Source of the DNA: Paraphysomonas bandaiensis
Taxonomy: Eukaryota; Chrysophyceae
Length of the DNA: 64,000 nt
Assembly: GCA_965644295.1 (NCBI GenBank)
Contig: CBFFRP010000186.1
Span: 62,001 to 126,000 of the forward strand
Reading direction: 5' to 3'
Below the pieces are notes generated by a model, which worked only from the letters and a program-made list of their open reading frames with translations, ran no database searches and had not been told where the DNA came from. Shown one piece after another: positions 1-10,400 of the stretch; the first letter of the stretch is position 1; every line of letters begins with the position of its first letter. The translations under genes were made by a program, and so were the position numbers.

Positions 1-375
1 GCCTCAATCTCTCAGAAACGAGATTCCGCCTTACACAGATACAAGGAGTGTCCGCGAAAACTCCTAATTGAAGCTCAAATGGAAAGCGCTTTCGGAACAC
101 AGTACCAGTGCTCCCTCAATGCGCGTGGACTACGTACCATTGAAGCGGCAGTTGTTTCCCTCTTTCAACCGCTCTATAATGCAGCCAAACAAATGCTCCA
201 AGATCGTAGTGGGCGTTATGCTGCTGTCAACCGGAGGGGGGCGGAAAGACTCCCCACTAGCAGTGACGCCAACTCCGTCAGCTACTCCTCTGCCCAAGGC
301 CCAACTCGCAGCAAGAGCTATTCCAAGGCACACAGGAGCCCCAATATTCCCCCTCGTCCATGTATCTCAGGTTAA
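1..375 (+). CDS. Partial ORF open to the left window edge, unknown product
   Basis: The frame is open from base 1 to a stop at 373-375, giving about 124 residues with no start of its own; an internal ATG lies at 79. The readable part is Arg/Lys-rich at first and Ser/Pro-rich at the end. I do not recognise the protein. It lies just upstream of a dispersed repeat (512-698) that occurs elsewhere in transposon-like surroundings, so it may be the 3' end of a mobile-element ORF rather than a host gene. A second overlapping frame (68-385) is also open, which lowers confidence that either is coding. Confidence 0.25.
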   Translation, partial: ASISQKRDSALHRYKECPRKLLIEAQMESAFGTQYQCSLNARGLRTIEAAVVSLFQPLYNAAKQMLQDRSGRYAAVNRRGAERLPTSSDANSVSYSSAQGPTRSKSYSKAHRSPNIPPRPCISG

Positions 376-511
376 TATCACTTGACTCACTGATATAGAA
401 TCCTCCTCCACAAAGTCCCGAGGTGCCCTATCCTAAGGGGCGTCCTCCTGAATGATCCCTCTGTACTTCAAGAACTGACGTCCACAGAGAGCTTCTCCCT
501 CACACACAAGA

Positions 512-698
512 ACGGAAGTGGTTGCACCTTGGTGCTTGCGACGACGCACAAGCAGCTTCTGTAGCGTTAAATAGTAGGATATGAGAATTTGTACGAGTTA
601 GTTACTGGTAGAGGTCGATCTAGCTTGACTAGTCTTCATCTAACTACTTATCTGGTGTCGATTCTTGACGCCTACTGCTAATAATAGGACTTTCACAG
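512..698 (+). repeat. Dispersed repeat family R1, copy A
   Basis: The copy shares with 26561-26720 and 39151-39338 a core beginning GCACCTTGGTGCTT, then GACGCACAAGCAGCTTC, a GCGTTAAATAGTAGG-like block, and an end containing CGCCTAYTGCTAAT followed by GACTTTCA. The middle is more divergent. Blocks keep the same order and spacing in all copies, which supports one transposable-element family. The element class is not clear from the sequence. Confidence 0.7.
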
Positions 699-1396
699 AA
701 TTATATTAGCTTTCTAGTCATACTACTACTATTGACTATTGGTAATATGCAGGATAAAGGCTGAGAAACAATCGTTTGTAAAGCATGAGGTGCATAGAAC
801 TAATGAGTTGTTCTCTAAGTCATTCTCTGTTTACAGAGAATCTACATATAGTTGACTACAATCTGCGTCAATTGATTGACAATATATTGGTACGCAGCCC
901 TGATATATATAAATATGTAGTTTTCTTTCATTTAGGTGCTGATTCTGGACTTTCATATATATAAATATCAGGGCTGAGTATCAATTAATTGACGCAGGTT
1001 GTAGTCAATTATAATAGCAATTATACTTGCTGTCTCAATTTCAATAATTGACAATTAATAGAAAATCAATTGATACGCAGCCCTGATAAATATATGGCAA
1101 ATATATTCAATGCAATAGCATTAACAGTGTAATTCTAAAACAGTTAAAACGTTAAAACCGCCTTACGGTCACATATAGTCCTTCGTTAACATAATTGAGT
1201 TAACAATAGCTACTGATATTTACATTGAGTATAAATGCCTTGAATACTGTACTTACCCTTCAATGCAATGCGGATGTTTATACGTTTATACAATTTGATT
1301 TCTTAGAACATAAGTTTTTTCGCCAAAAATATTTATTGCATAATAATTAAGTATTATATCACATGATGCAATTGTCGGCATTAATAGAACACTACT
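699..1396. other. AT-rich intergenic DNA with an inverted repeat (about 857-1005)
   Basis: No gene is visible. Between about 857 and 1005 the strand reads TGCGTCAATTGATTGAC, then CAGCCCTGATATATATAAAT, and later the reverse of both, forming an imperfect palindrome. A third partial copy of the CAGCCCTGAT end lies at 1075-1090. A related block (CAGGGCTG, then TTGACGCAGGTTGTAG and ATAATAGCAATTATA) is at 33172-33235, so this is a dispersed foldback-like repeat. The rest is AT-rich without recognisable structure. Confidence 0.6.
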
Positions 1397-4090
1397 TCAA
1401 TTATCATAAGGATTTCCCTCCCAGTTAAATTTTTCGATGTCATCATTAGAGATGTGCGTTGCAGAGTTTAAAGGTGAAGCATCGGTAGGCTGAAGGGTGG
1501 TTTGGCTCACAAGAGAAATTGCGTTTAAGCTATCCCCAAGAATGTCCACAGGAGATGCCGACGCAACTGGAGCTGGTTCAGCATTGGCACATTGCACAAC
1601 ATACCGCTCAACACTCACCACAAATTCTTGCTCTAAATTAAGTAATTCATCAATACACTGGGCGACGGTGTCATTCAGATATAACAGTTCCCTGAACTCG
1701 ACTCTGCTCAATACATCGATAGACTCGGATTTAGCTCTCATAACAGTTAAAAATCCTATCGCATCGAACCAGCCCCCGACAGAAAAACGAAGAGTATCAT
1801 CTACCATATCAATACAATATCCAAGCATCATGTCAACAATTGCAGTCCATCTTGCATCAGATAATGCACCCGCAGGTATAGATGAAACAGAGGGCTTAGA
1901 ATTAGTTAAAGCGACGTTTACCAATCTTTTCCAATTCAAACAGTCCGTCGGATTAAGAACAGTGAGCTTAGGTGAAAAAATATTTATGGTGTCAGCAGCC
2001 GCAAGCGCGAACAGGGGTGACAGCATGCATGCTTGAAACATCCCAAGGTTTCTAATATCTTGAGAAGGTATATCGAAACATAAAATCAGAGAATGAAGAA
2101 CAGTAATTACACAGGCCGCGAAGCTAGGTAAGCACTCCATCACACGCTTCAGACGCTCAGTTTTTTTCACTGTGGGACGTGAACATCGTTTACGCAGTAT
2201 AGCTCGCCACCAGAATACCATACGATCGACCAACATACTATAGTTGTCCAGTTCCCGTCGATTAGATCCAGCAATTATACTGAGCAAAAATGGTACCACC
2301 GCGTCAGGCCAAGGGCTTGTGGACAGTCCCGCCACATGCTTCAGCATTGATAGTCGCTGGTCCAGGTCTACCATAGCGCCTCCATGACCAATCTTCCAGG
2401 GGTAGTCCGTATCGAGTAAGAGTAACTGCACCTCGTGATTCACAACGTACCACCGAAGTTTCGTCGCAGTATTCTCTAAAGCATTTAATTTAAGGCAACC
2501 CTCATTTGGTAATTCGCCATCTCTATCAACATAACGTTTTAGGCTAACCTCATTATAAGCGGTGTTTATGCTAGCAGTGGAGGGCTGCAACTTCTCACTT
2601 TTCCAGTACAGTATAGGTGAATTTTCATAAATGCTACTGAAACTTGAAATCCATTTGTTGAAGTCTACTGCAGACACGCTAATACAAGTTGGGTCAGAAG
2701 AGGCTTCAGAGTTCGCATTTTCTTGAGTTAAGGATTCCGCTTGCTCCCTGCACTTACGAATATGACAATATTCGGTAGAGAGGGATCGTAAAGGGGCAAC
2801 AAGCTTCTCGGTGTCAATATCCAAGGGTTCAATATCTGCCCATGCTCCCCACTTACCCTTGTACAGTGTACTTGTCAATTGATTGTGGCCATCAATTTCA
2901 TTTAACGATTCGTATATTCGTTTGACTATGACTCGTTTAGTTTCCGTCCCAACAAGGTTAGTAGTGTTACGTGCAAGATGGTACATTCTCCCTTCTCCAA
3001 TTTTCGGTAGTATACCAAACAGCTTCCCTTGAGAATTTCTTAAAACAGCTCTAGCCACTCTGAGAACTTCCTGAACAATACCTTCTGCCGAATCCTGAAG
3101 CTCCGGAATCACATATTCATCATCTGTTAGAATATGATACCACTTATTTTTTGCTACATAAAATTGCCACGTGAGAACAAGTGCAGAAGCTGATATAAGA
3201 TTTACAAGAGGCTTATTTTCAGTCAAATTATAGGATGAAAGGAAACTGTTCATAAAGACTATAAGCTGAAACGGGTCCTTGTCCTTTTGAACCCATTCAC
3301 GCAAGTCCTCTCCCCATAGCAGTGCTGAAATTAAAACCAGTGACCATTCTGATAATTTACACCCATATTTTATATGAAAGTCTCTAAGATTTGGGAATTT
3401 AGTAAACAAAAAATTATTTAAAGACCTTAGTGCCAAGTGTATGGGTACCAAAGGTCCCTTTAGCAGTGATCCATTCACATGATCGGAGTGAACGATAGTG
3501 CATCGTCTCGGACAAAACAGTTTCACCGTATCAGGCACCCCAACAATCAGAGATGCATCATTACTAAAGACCACTACCTCTTCACCATTCGCAACAAGAT
3601 CTATGCATAGTTGACGTATAAGTACATCGGCTTCTTGTTCAGCGTGTATTGTTTCCACATCCACACCATTCCTTCGATGTGTGTCTATAGTAATATCTTT
3701 TACAGCTAGTGAAACATTCGTCGCAGATGATTCCGCTGTGAATGAGTTGAGAATCTTCTTCGACTTACTTGCGTTTGCTAATGAATCTGATAGCCGTTGT
3801 TTCATACGATTGAGTTTGACGAGAGCACGTGTTGCATTGTGAGGTCCGTCTCGTATGATGCGTATCTTATACCCGCTATTCATCACTGCTGCCCAGTACT
3901 GTGCAGAGTATTCGTGTGCGAATATAGAGCCAAAGCCGTTAGGCAAGGCGATGTTATTGCTGTCAACTAAGAGGTAAGGCGCACGGCCGGTCGGTGAGGC
4001 GTGGAGGGTTTGGTTTAAGCAGTCCCTGTCACGGCCTGTGAAGAACATGTGACCATTGTCGATCAAGTGAAGGAAATGATGGAAACCCAT
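1397..4090 (-). CDS. Asteroid-type XPG/FEN-like PIN-domain protein
   Basis: One uninterrupted frame encodes 897 residues. The N-terminus resembles a diverged form of the XPG/asteroid start, with MGFHHFLHLI in place of the usual MGI-G-L. Acidic positions expected of a PIN/FEN fold can be seen: VDSNN at about 41-45, RDGPHNATRALVK at about 80-92, EQEADVLIRQL at about 151-161, and VVVFSNDASL at about 172-181. In this superfamily such Asp/Glu residues bind the metal ions that cleave structured DNA or RNA. The remaining 700 residues are helical-looking with no named domain, as in asteroid-family proteins. The gene is intronless while most neighbours are split. Family assignment rests on motif order only; catalytic activity is inference. 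Confidence 0.65.
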   Translation of the reverse strand: MGFHHFLHLIDNGHMFFTGRDRDCLNQTLHASPTGRAPYLLVDSNNIALPNGFGSIFAHEYSAQYWAAVMNSGYKIRIIRDGPHNATRALVKLNRMKQRLSDSLANASKSKKILNSFTAESSATNVSLAVKDITIDTHRRNGVDVETIHAEQEADVLIRQLCIDLVANGEEVVVFSNDASLIVGVPDTVKLFCPRRCTIVHSDHVNGSLLKGPLVPIHLALRSLNNFLFTKFPNLRDFHIKYGCKLSEWSLVLISALLWGEDLREWVQKDKDPFQLIVFMNSFLSSYNLTENKPLVNLISASALVLTWQFYVAKNKWYHILTDDEYVIPELQDSAEGIVQEVLRVARAVLRNSQGKLFGILPKIGEGRMYHLARNTTNLVGTETKRVIVKRIYESLNEIDGHNQLTSTLYKGKWGAWADIEPLDIDTEKLVAPLRSLSTEYCHIRKCREQAESLTQENANSEASSDPTCISVSAVDFNKWISSFSSIYENSPILYWKSEKLQPSTASINTAYNEVSLKRYVDRDGELPNEGCLKLNALENTATKLRWYVVNHEVQLLLLDTDYPWKIGHGGAMVDLDQRLSMLKHVAGLSTSPWPDAVVPFLLSIIAGSNRRELDNYSMLVDRMVFWWRAILRKRCSRPTVKKTERLKRVMECLPSFAACVITVLHSLILCFDIPSQDIRNLGMFQACMLSPLFALAAADTINIFSPKLTVLNPTDCLNWKRLVNVALTNSKPSVSSIPAGALSDARWTAIVDMMLGYCIDMVDDTLRFSVGGWFDAIGFLTVMRAKSESIDVLSRVEFRELLYLNDTVAQCIDELLNLEQEFVVSVERYVVQCANAEPAPVASASPVDILGDSLNAISLVSQTTLQPTDASPLNSATHISNDDIEKFNWEGNPYDN

Positions 4091-4666
4091 ATGGAACTGA
4101 GAAGGTATTCAAGTCTTAATGTGTGTTGGATGGTAATGCGAAGATTTATGATTGTACTGCACTGTTGTATGGGGATAGTTTTTGGACGGTATCATGCTGA
4201 TGTTGTCCAGTTTTGTCCTGCTCCCGTCGGGACACTCTGCAGAAATTTCTTAGAGATGGACACTTGCAAAAAAAAATACACCTTCCAATATTTTCTTATA
4301 AAATCATCAATTTTTATAATCAAAATTCATCATTTCTATTTTACATACAGGAAATTGCCTTGTCTCCTGTAATACACTGGATTTCATAGTTATGCAAAGT
4401 ATGATCAAATCAAGGAGCTGCCCTGCCCTATTCGTACCAGTCTATGGGACCCTTTTTCAGATTTTTTGATTCTTGCTTGTGCCTATTTTTAGCAGTAAAA
4501 GTTCCATTTTTCACTTGATTTATAAAATACAGAGTTTAAAACCAGGATTTTAGTATATTTCTAGGATTTTCTGCTTATTATGCAGTATAGTCCACTGCTG
4601 TACTGTGTATGTGTACATGTATGTGTCTGAGCTGAGTGTCTCAGTAGTAAAGTCCCTGTCTATGGA

Positions 4667-4852
4667 TCAGTAATAGAATCTCAGTGTATTCACTGTGTGT
4701 CATTATCAAGTAAGCTCTAGTTCGATCTCCTCATTCAAGAGGTGGAGAAGGAGCAGCCCAATACCTCGCATGGTCATACATGATCACGAGAGGCTCCGCG
4801 TTATCTGTGTCAGGTGATGGGACGGTACACATGACCCTACTAGTCTCTATAT
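4667..4852 (+). repeat. Diverged copy of the 58.5/61.9-kb dispersed repeat
   Basis: Blocks matching the copies at 58491-58768 and 61914-62209 appear in the same order: AGAATCTCAGTGTATTC, TGTGTGTCATTATCAAG, ATGATCACGAGAGGCTCCGC, GTGATGGGACGGTACACATG and CCTACTAG. Substitutions and a different middle segment indicate an older insertion than the two right-hand copies. Confidence 0.65.
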
Positions 4853-4937
4853 ACGGCATGCTTAGCTATGAGACATCCGTGTAATATCAGCGAAGGTCAA
4901 CCGAACGGGGCGGCAACAGAATCTGCACATGATCTAT

Positions 4938-5055
4938 ACGGTCAGCTACACCAATACACGGGCTACGTTAATGTACGGTCAGGCTACACCAATACACGGG
5001 CTACGTTAATGTACGGTCAGCTACACCAATACACGGGCTACGTTAATACACGGGC
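4938..5055. repeat. Short tandem repeat, about 36 bp x 3
   Basis: The segment containing GCTACACCAATACACGGGCT followed by ACGTTAAT occurs three times in a row; the last copy is modified. An open frame (4868-5104) crosses it, but nothing else supports coding. Confidence 0.75.
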
Positions 5056-6153
5056 AGGCGGCCGGGGGGCAGTTGACACTCGTACAGAGGCATTGAGCAC
5101 ATAGCATGCATGGAGAGGTCGCTCAGAGATAACTGGCACTAACACATAGCGAGAGGTGCTTGAGCATCGCTGTCAGTGACCATGTGCACTCCATATCCTC
5201 GTGGCTATATCCCCTCATGCAGATGGACTCAACACTGAGGCATATGCACGTATGTATGTATCTCGATGAGGCTCATCAGATGCAGATATCTTCATGCGGC
5301 TTATGAGCGTTGAAGTGCCTACAGCGAGGGCAGTTAGCACCAGTGCTGGTCGTTAGAGTGGCCAGCTGAAGTGTCGGAGTCGTTCGTCCACCTGTTTGTC
5401 GCATGAGGTGGTGCGGACCCGTCAGTTATGTCTGAAGAGTCCAGCTGCAGCTTCGGATTGAGGGTGAGTGTTGGGGTCTGCTATATGAGAGCATTGAAGG
5501 CTGTAGTTCAAAGATATCTGACAGGACTGTTAATGGAAGAATACAGCAGTAGTGAACTGTATTATGAGAACTATCGTCATGACAGCAATATATTGACCAT
5601 ATAAGATCGTGACATATCTAAGATTGTATGGAAACGATTGGTAGTTGAGACAATATGAATTTGGCGATTGACAAGTGATATTGATCATAAGTTTATTATA
5701 TGTTACTATATGGTTCTAACTTATAATATCAGCATAGAGTGAAAGTTGTTCAGTTCTATTTTCTTACAAAATCTCTTAATATTCTACGACCAACCACTAT
5801 ATCATCCTACAGAATATGCACTTATGCCACCATATACTGTACGGGCTACCATAAACGGCCGTTACGTCCGTATGTACAGATAGTATCAGTACAATCCAAC
5901 CCTATATCTGACCTTAATACTCATAACTCATAACTTCTGTCCTGATCATGATTATTAGCTATCTACCTCTCATCTCATACTACTGCTTTATCCTTATCTT
6001 AGTATCAAAATAGCCTCATAAAAATCACCCATTTTATGTGAAAGAAAAGTGCTTGTTCTTTTTTGAGCTCTTGCATGATTGTGAGTGTAACCGACGATTT
6101 GTCAGAGCAAGTGTGATATATCAGTGCAAGACATTTGCCATTCGCACAATACA

Positions 6154-6162
6154 AAGTTAAGG
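6154..6162. repeat. Left 9-bp target-site duplication of the 6163-6804 element
   Basis: AAGTTAAGG immediately precedes the left inverted repeat and is repeated exactly at 6805-6813 after the right inverted repeat. Confidence 0.8.
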
Positions 6163-6804
6163 GGGATGTATTATTCAACCTAGTCAATTTGGTTGACTTT
6201 CCTAGTCACACCAAAATTGGTGTAATAACCTAGTCAAAAGGTGTAAAAACCTAGTCATTAAATAATTAGATTTTTAACTTTACAATGACTAGGTTGACTA
6301 GGTTGACTAGGTGGAATTGAGTATTCACCTAGTCAAACAGGGGAGCATACTATAGCCATAAATTAGAATTCTATATGCCTCACACTTCGTCTTCACAGTC
6401 GAATGCAAATTGGGCTGTTTCTGATGACCAAGTCCGGTGTAGCTCCACAGCAATCTTCATTTCATGGGCATCGAACCCCACAATCTTCGGATGAGCAAGG
6501 ATGTCATCTGGAGCATCAGAAAACCGACACTGCCAGCGAAGAATTTTTTTATTTCTGTGGTTCGGCACCACGCGGTAATCCACGCACATACCATTCAGGT
6601 ACTGTGGGTGGTGTATAGATTTTAATTCGCCTTCTATGACCTCATGCTTCTGTAATTCGTAGCTATATGCGAGTACAATTCATGACTAGGTTTAATACTA
6701 TAATTGGCTAGGTTGAGTCATTTATTGCTTTGACTAGGTTATTACACCAATTTTGGTGTGACTAGGAAAGTCAACCAAATTGACTAGGTTGAATAATATA
6801 TCCC
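6163..6804. mobile_element. Non-autonomous TIR transposon, Mutator-like (642 bp)
   Basis: The two ends, 6163-6238 and 6729-6804, are 76-bp inverted repeats; I count one mismatch. The element begins GGGATGTATTATTCAACC and ends with its complement. It is flanked by a 9-bp direct repeat, AAGTTAAGG, at 6154-6162 and 6805-6813. Long TIRs starting with G and a 9-bp target duplication are typical of Mutator-like elements. Subterminal TTGACTAGG motifs are reiterated at about 6293-6310. The interior has only a 69-codon ORF on the minus strand (6380-6589) and no transposase, so the element would need a transposase supplied elsewhere. Confidence 0.85.
6380..6589 (-). pseudogene. 69-codon ORF fragment inside the TIR element
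   Basis: This is the only sizeable minus-strand frame between the inverted repeats. It is not recognisable and has no transposase motif. It could be a captured host-gene fragment, as Mutator-like elements often carry, or chance. An overlapping plus-strand frame (6403-6618) is also open. Confidence 0.25.
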
Positions 6805-6813
6805 AAGTTAAGG

Positions 6814-7490
6814 AAGCGAAGTTTTTAAGATATTCTTTCATTTATCTGCTATCGATAAAATAGAATTCCCTGTTGAAAAATATACTAGAAGTTGAACTGC
6901 AAACTGCAGATTATAAGAGACTACTACCTCCAATAAAAAGTTACAGGAAACTATCAAAGTTTGACATTATATGAGGTATGTCAGCTTAACAGCTGAAGGT
7001 AAACTTATACTCAATTCTGAGAATTATAAATTATAATCAATACCTCTTACCCTTAACCAAAATTCATGTTATCTGTACTACTACTTACCACTCATTTCTC
7101 GTACGAACTTAATTCGTCACTTTAACTCTCATCGTCACTATATTCATCTTCACTACTATCTACTAATCGTCATTCACTCTCATAGAACGATTAATAATTG
7201 TACAGCTGTTTTATTTAAATACCTTATAACTAAAGCTTTCAATTGCACTCAAATAGCAGAACTCAACAGAAAAAGACTGTACAGTAAAATATTAGCAGCA
7301 ACCATGAACAGCGAAAAATATTATTAGAACTTCGAGTATAATTGCAGGTAATCTTCGCTTTCTCACTACCACTAAACTAAGTGTGCTATATTTGACCGTC
7401 TACAGCATTCTTAAGCAGTGCTAACGGAAAACCTAACCTTATACTCAGCACGGTAGACACTACACATTGCACCAGTAATACCACATCACA
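6814..7490. other. AT-rich intergenic DNA
   Basis: No gene or repeat was recognised. It is the 3' flank of the minus-strand TMEM131-like gene that ends at 7491. Confidence 0.5.
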
Positions 7491-10400
7491 TCAGTACTTG
7501 CTTTGCTTCTGCTGCTGAGGGCGAGGGCGAGGATTACTACGCGGAATGTGAGCAGACTGCGAAAAGTCTGCTGAATAACCCGTGCTACTTTCCATCCCAA
7601 TTCCAGCCTCATAAAACCCATCAGAAGCAACCACCGACCGATGCTGGTGCTCAGGCCTATCCCTAGACCCACTGGCATTGTCGCGCGTGCCGGGAAAGAA
7701 GGATGGGGGGCGCGATGAGGTAGGGTATCCCTGGGCCTGTAGATGAGGTGGGCAATTCGAAAATGACATTCCACCACTGCAGACTCCATACACGTCTGAT
7801 GCTGTTAGACCGCCGGGCTGTTGCCGCATGGAGTCACCGTCTCCCACAACGTGAGAGTAATGGTGCCCACTTCCACTGGAACCTCGACCAGATCCTATCA
7901 TGCCTATGGAGTCTACCTTATCTCGCATGATGTCTTCCATAGGCATTGTCAGCATATCTCCCCAGTCATCCTCCTCTGTGCACTGTGAAACCGGGAGAGT
8001 GAAGTTTCTCGCGGGGGATGTGTGGGGTGAAAGGAATAGCGTTGACGGTGGAGTGGAGTCTAAAACACCAGAGGATTCAGCCCTCGGTCTCCCTCCTCCC
8101 CCTCCACTAGAAGTAGGAGACCTCGTATCCGAGAAGTAAGAGGGGGTGGAGAATAGGGAGGAGTCTTCGCACAAACCTAATGCCCCTGCGAATCCTGGTG
8201 GTACCCCCGAGGAGGGTACATTCCACCTATACTCAGAGGCGTCGTAACGGCGACTGAACTGCTCGTCCTCGTACTCAGATGGGCCTCTCTGGGTTCTTTG
8301 CGTAGAGGGTGGTGAGTCCAGGCCCATCGCGGCGGCAAGAAGATTGTCAGTAGAATCGAAGTCTAGGATCCCCGCCACCATATTTTCCATGCCGTGGGAA
8401 ATGGATCGCTGCCTGTCTGGTTTACTTGGAATGCCTTCCACGTCATCCTGCACACCTACATGCGAGCTTAATCTCGACGAATCCCGTAGGCTTGGAGAGA
8501 GTTGAAGACCAGGTGGCGGCCCAAGAGTTGGGGAACGACCAATCGTGCCGGTTGAGGTAGTGTGGCTATGCGGCGAGATAACCTTACTGCTTCTGTTCTT
8601 GACACTATCGGTGCTAAGAATCGGGTCTTGAGTAGGGTCAATGTTACCTCCTTGAGCCTTGGTAATACTAGGGCCTTCAAAAGCAGAGCGAATAATGTTC
8701 TGTACGGTTCCGTTATCCTTATCATGCTCTGGCACCATATTTGAAGCCACTGTGGCCACGGTAACAGCACCGTCAGTCTTCTTTCCTGTGGGAGGGCTGC
8801 CAATTGGTGGCATAGGTACTGAAACGGAATTGATATCGACTTCCTTGTCATTATCCTTGTTTTCAAAGGACTTATCAACTTTACTGGTAGTATTCTTGCC
8901 AGAAGAAGGTGCAGTGGAAAAGTCTCTTGGCTCCTTTGTTGAATGCAGATGCTGTTTGCTTTTCTTCTTGCCTTTGCTTGCCTTCGGCTCACCACTCAGT
9001 CCAACCTCGTGGGCAGAAACAGTAGCAGTTTTGTCTTTCTTGGAAGCCTTCTCTTTTCTCTTCACAGTCGTCTCCGCTACTTCTCCATGCGGTTGAGGCA
9101 CCTGTGTCTCTTGATCTACTGTATGGGGTTCAATCCTCACATCTCTACCATCAGTATCAGTGGATCCCTGTCCTTTACCCTGCTCGTAACTCCGACTTCC
9201 CGATTTCTTCCCAGCCTGCTTACTTTCCATGCCTTTTTTGCTATTGGCACTGTTGTTGGTAGGCTCTTCAGATGCAGCTGAGTGTTGTACTCGACCCATT
9301 TCCCCTGCACTCCTGCTAGCAGCAGATACCTCGGGTGTACTTTGCACTTCACTATGGCTTTCCAATACAACTCCGCTTCCTCCTTCACCTCCACGACAAG
9401 CATCATCTGGTTTAGCGGTGTAGTAGGAACTAATGCGACGCGCCTTCAAGGCTTCAACTGCCTCAAGATTGGCTGCAGCTCCATCTCTATCATCTGCGGT
9501 AAGGATATCAGACAGATTCACTCCTTTCCTCAGATAGGAGAACGCATCTCCCCTGCGGTGCCCAGCAGCTTTGGGATCTAGTGCCAACAGCTGGTCACGA
9601 TATGCTAGTTGTCTTTCTCCTCCATCACTACGTCCCTTCACTGGTGAACGAACGGTTCCCCGGGGTCTCTTTGAAGCATCATCTTCATCCTCGCGAAAGA
9701 CTAGAGCATACTGTTGGTATACCTGTATGCTGAGGCCACATAAAAGCAGGATAGCTATTGCCCGACCCGCGCTGTGGTGTGAAGCTTTAGCGCTGAAGTT
9801 TTCTCGGGTACATTCATTGGCAAGCTCAGGTGCAAGGCGGATGTTGAGGCTGACATCTAGAAGGACTGCCTTATGAATTGCCGACATGAATCCCACTCTA
9901 AGCCTATCCGACCCGACACTGCAGTCGAGTGTGAGAGTCATATTTATGCTTTGTCCGCCGTACGGGGGAATCGTCACCGGGAAAGCTCCACATGAGCTTA
10001 TCTCAGTCCTAGTGCCGGAAGAAACCGTTAACAGACGGCGTAGGTACATGAGCCCAAACCACCCAGAGGACGTCTGAGAAGGGGTGCACAGATTAATCAA
10101 ATTATTAAGAACAACATAATCTACAGTGGCTGGCATTTTGCCAGTGTTGGCGATGAAAAGCTCGAGCATAATGGTTTTCTCTGTCGTATTAATTGCAACA
10201 ATTTCCCTCATCTGGAGGGGGGCTGTAGGTGGTACAGATATAGTAGGTGAAAAGTGGGGGTTTATATCGGCAATGGTCTTCCTACCCTTCAGCACAACTT
10301 CAGCTGTGGTACGGTCCATCTTAACACTGTCATTTATTTCTTCCGGTTGGCCACTAAGGCCATCATCGGGTATTGACGGAGCTCGTGTGGGTTCTAGGTC

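Larger units (their letters stand above)
4091..6162. other. Intergenic region, no convincing gene
   Basis: This stretch is AT-rich with only short ORFs. It holds a diverged copy of the 58491/61914 repeat (4667-4852) and a short tandem repeat (4938-5055). The remainder (5100-6150) shows no recognisable element. Confidence 0.6.
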
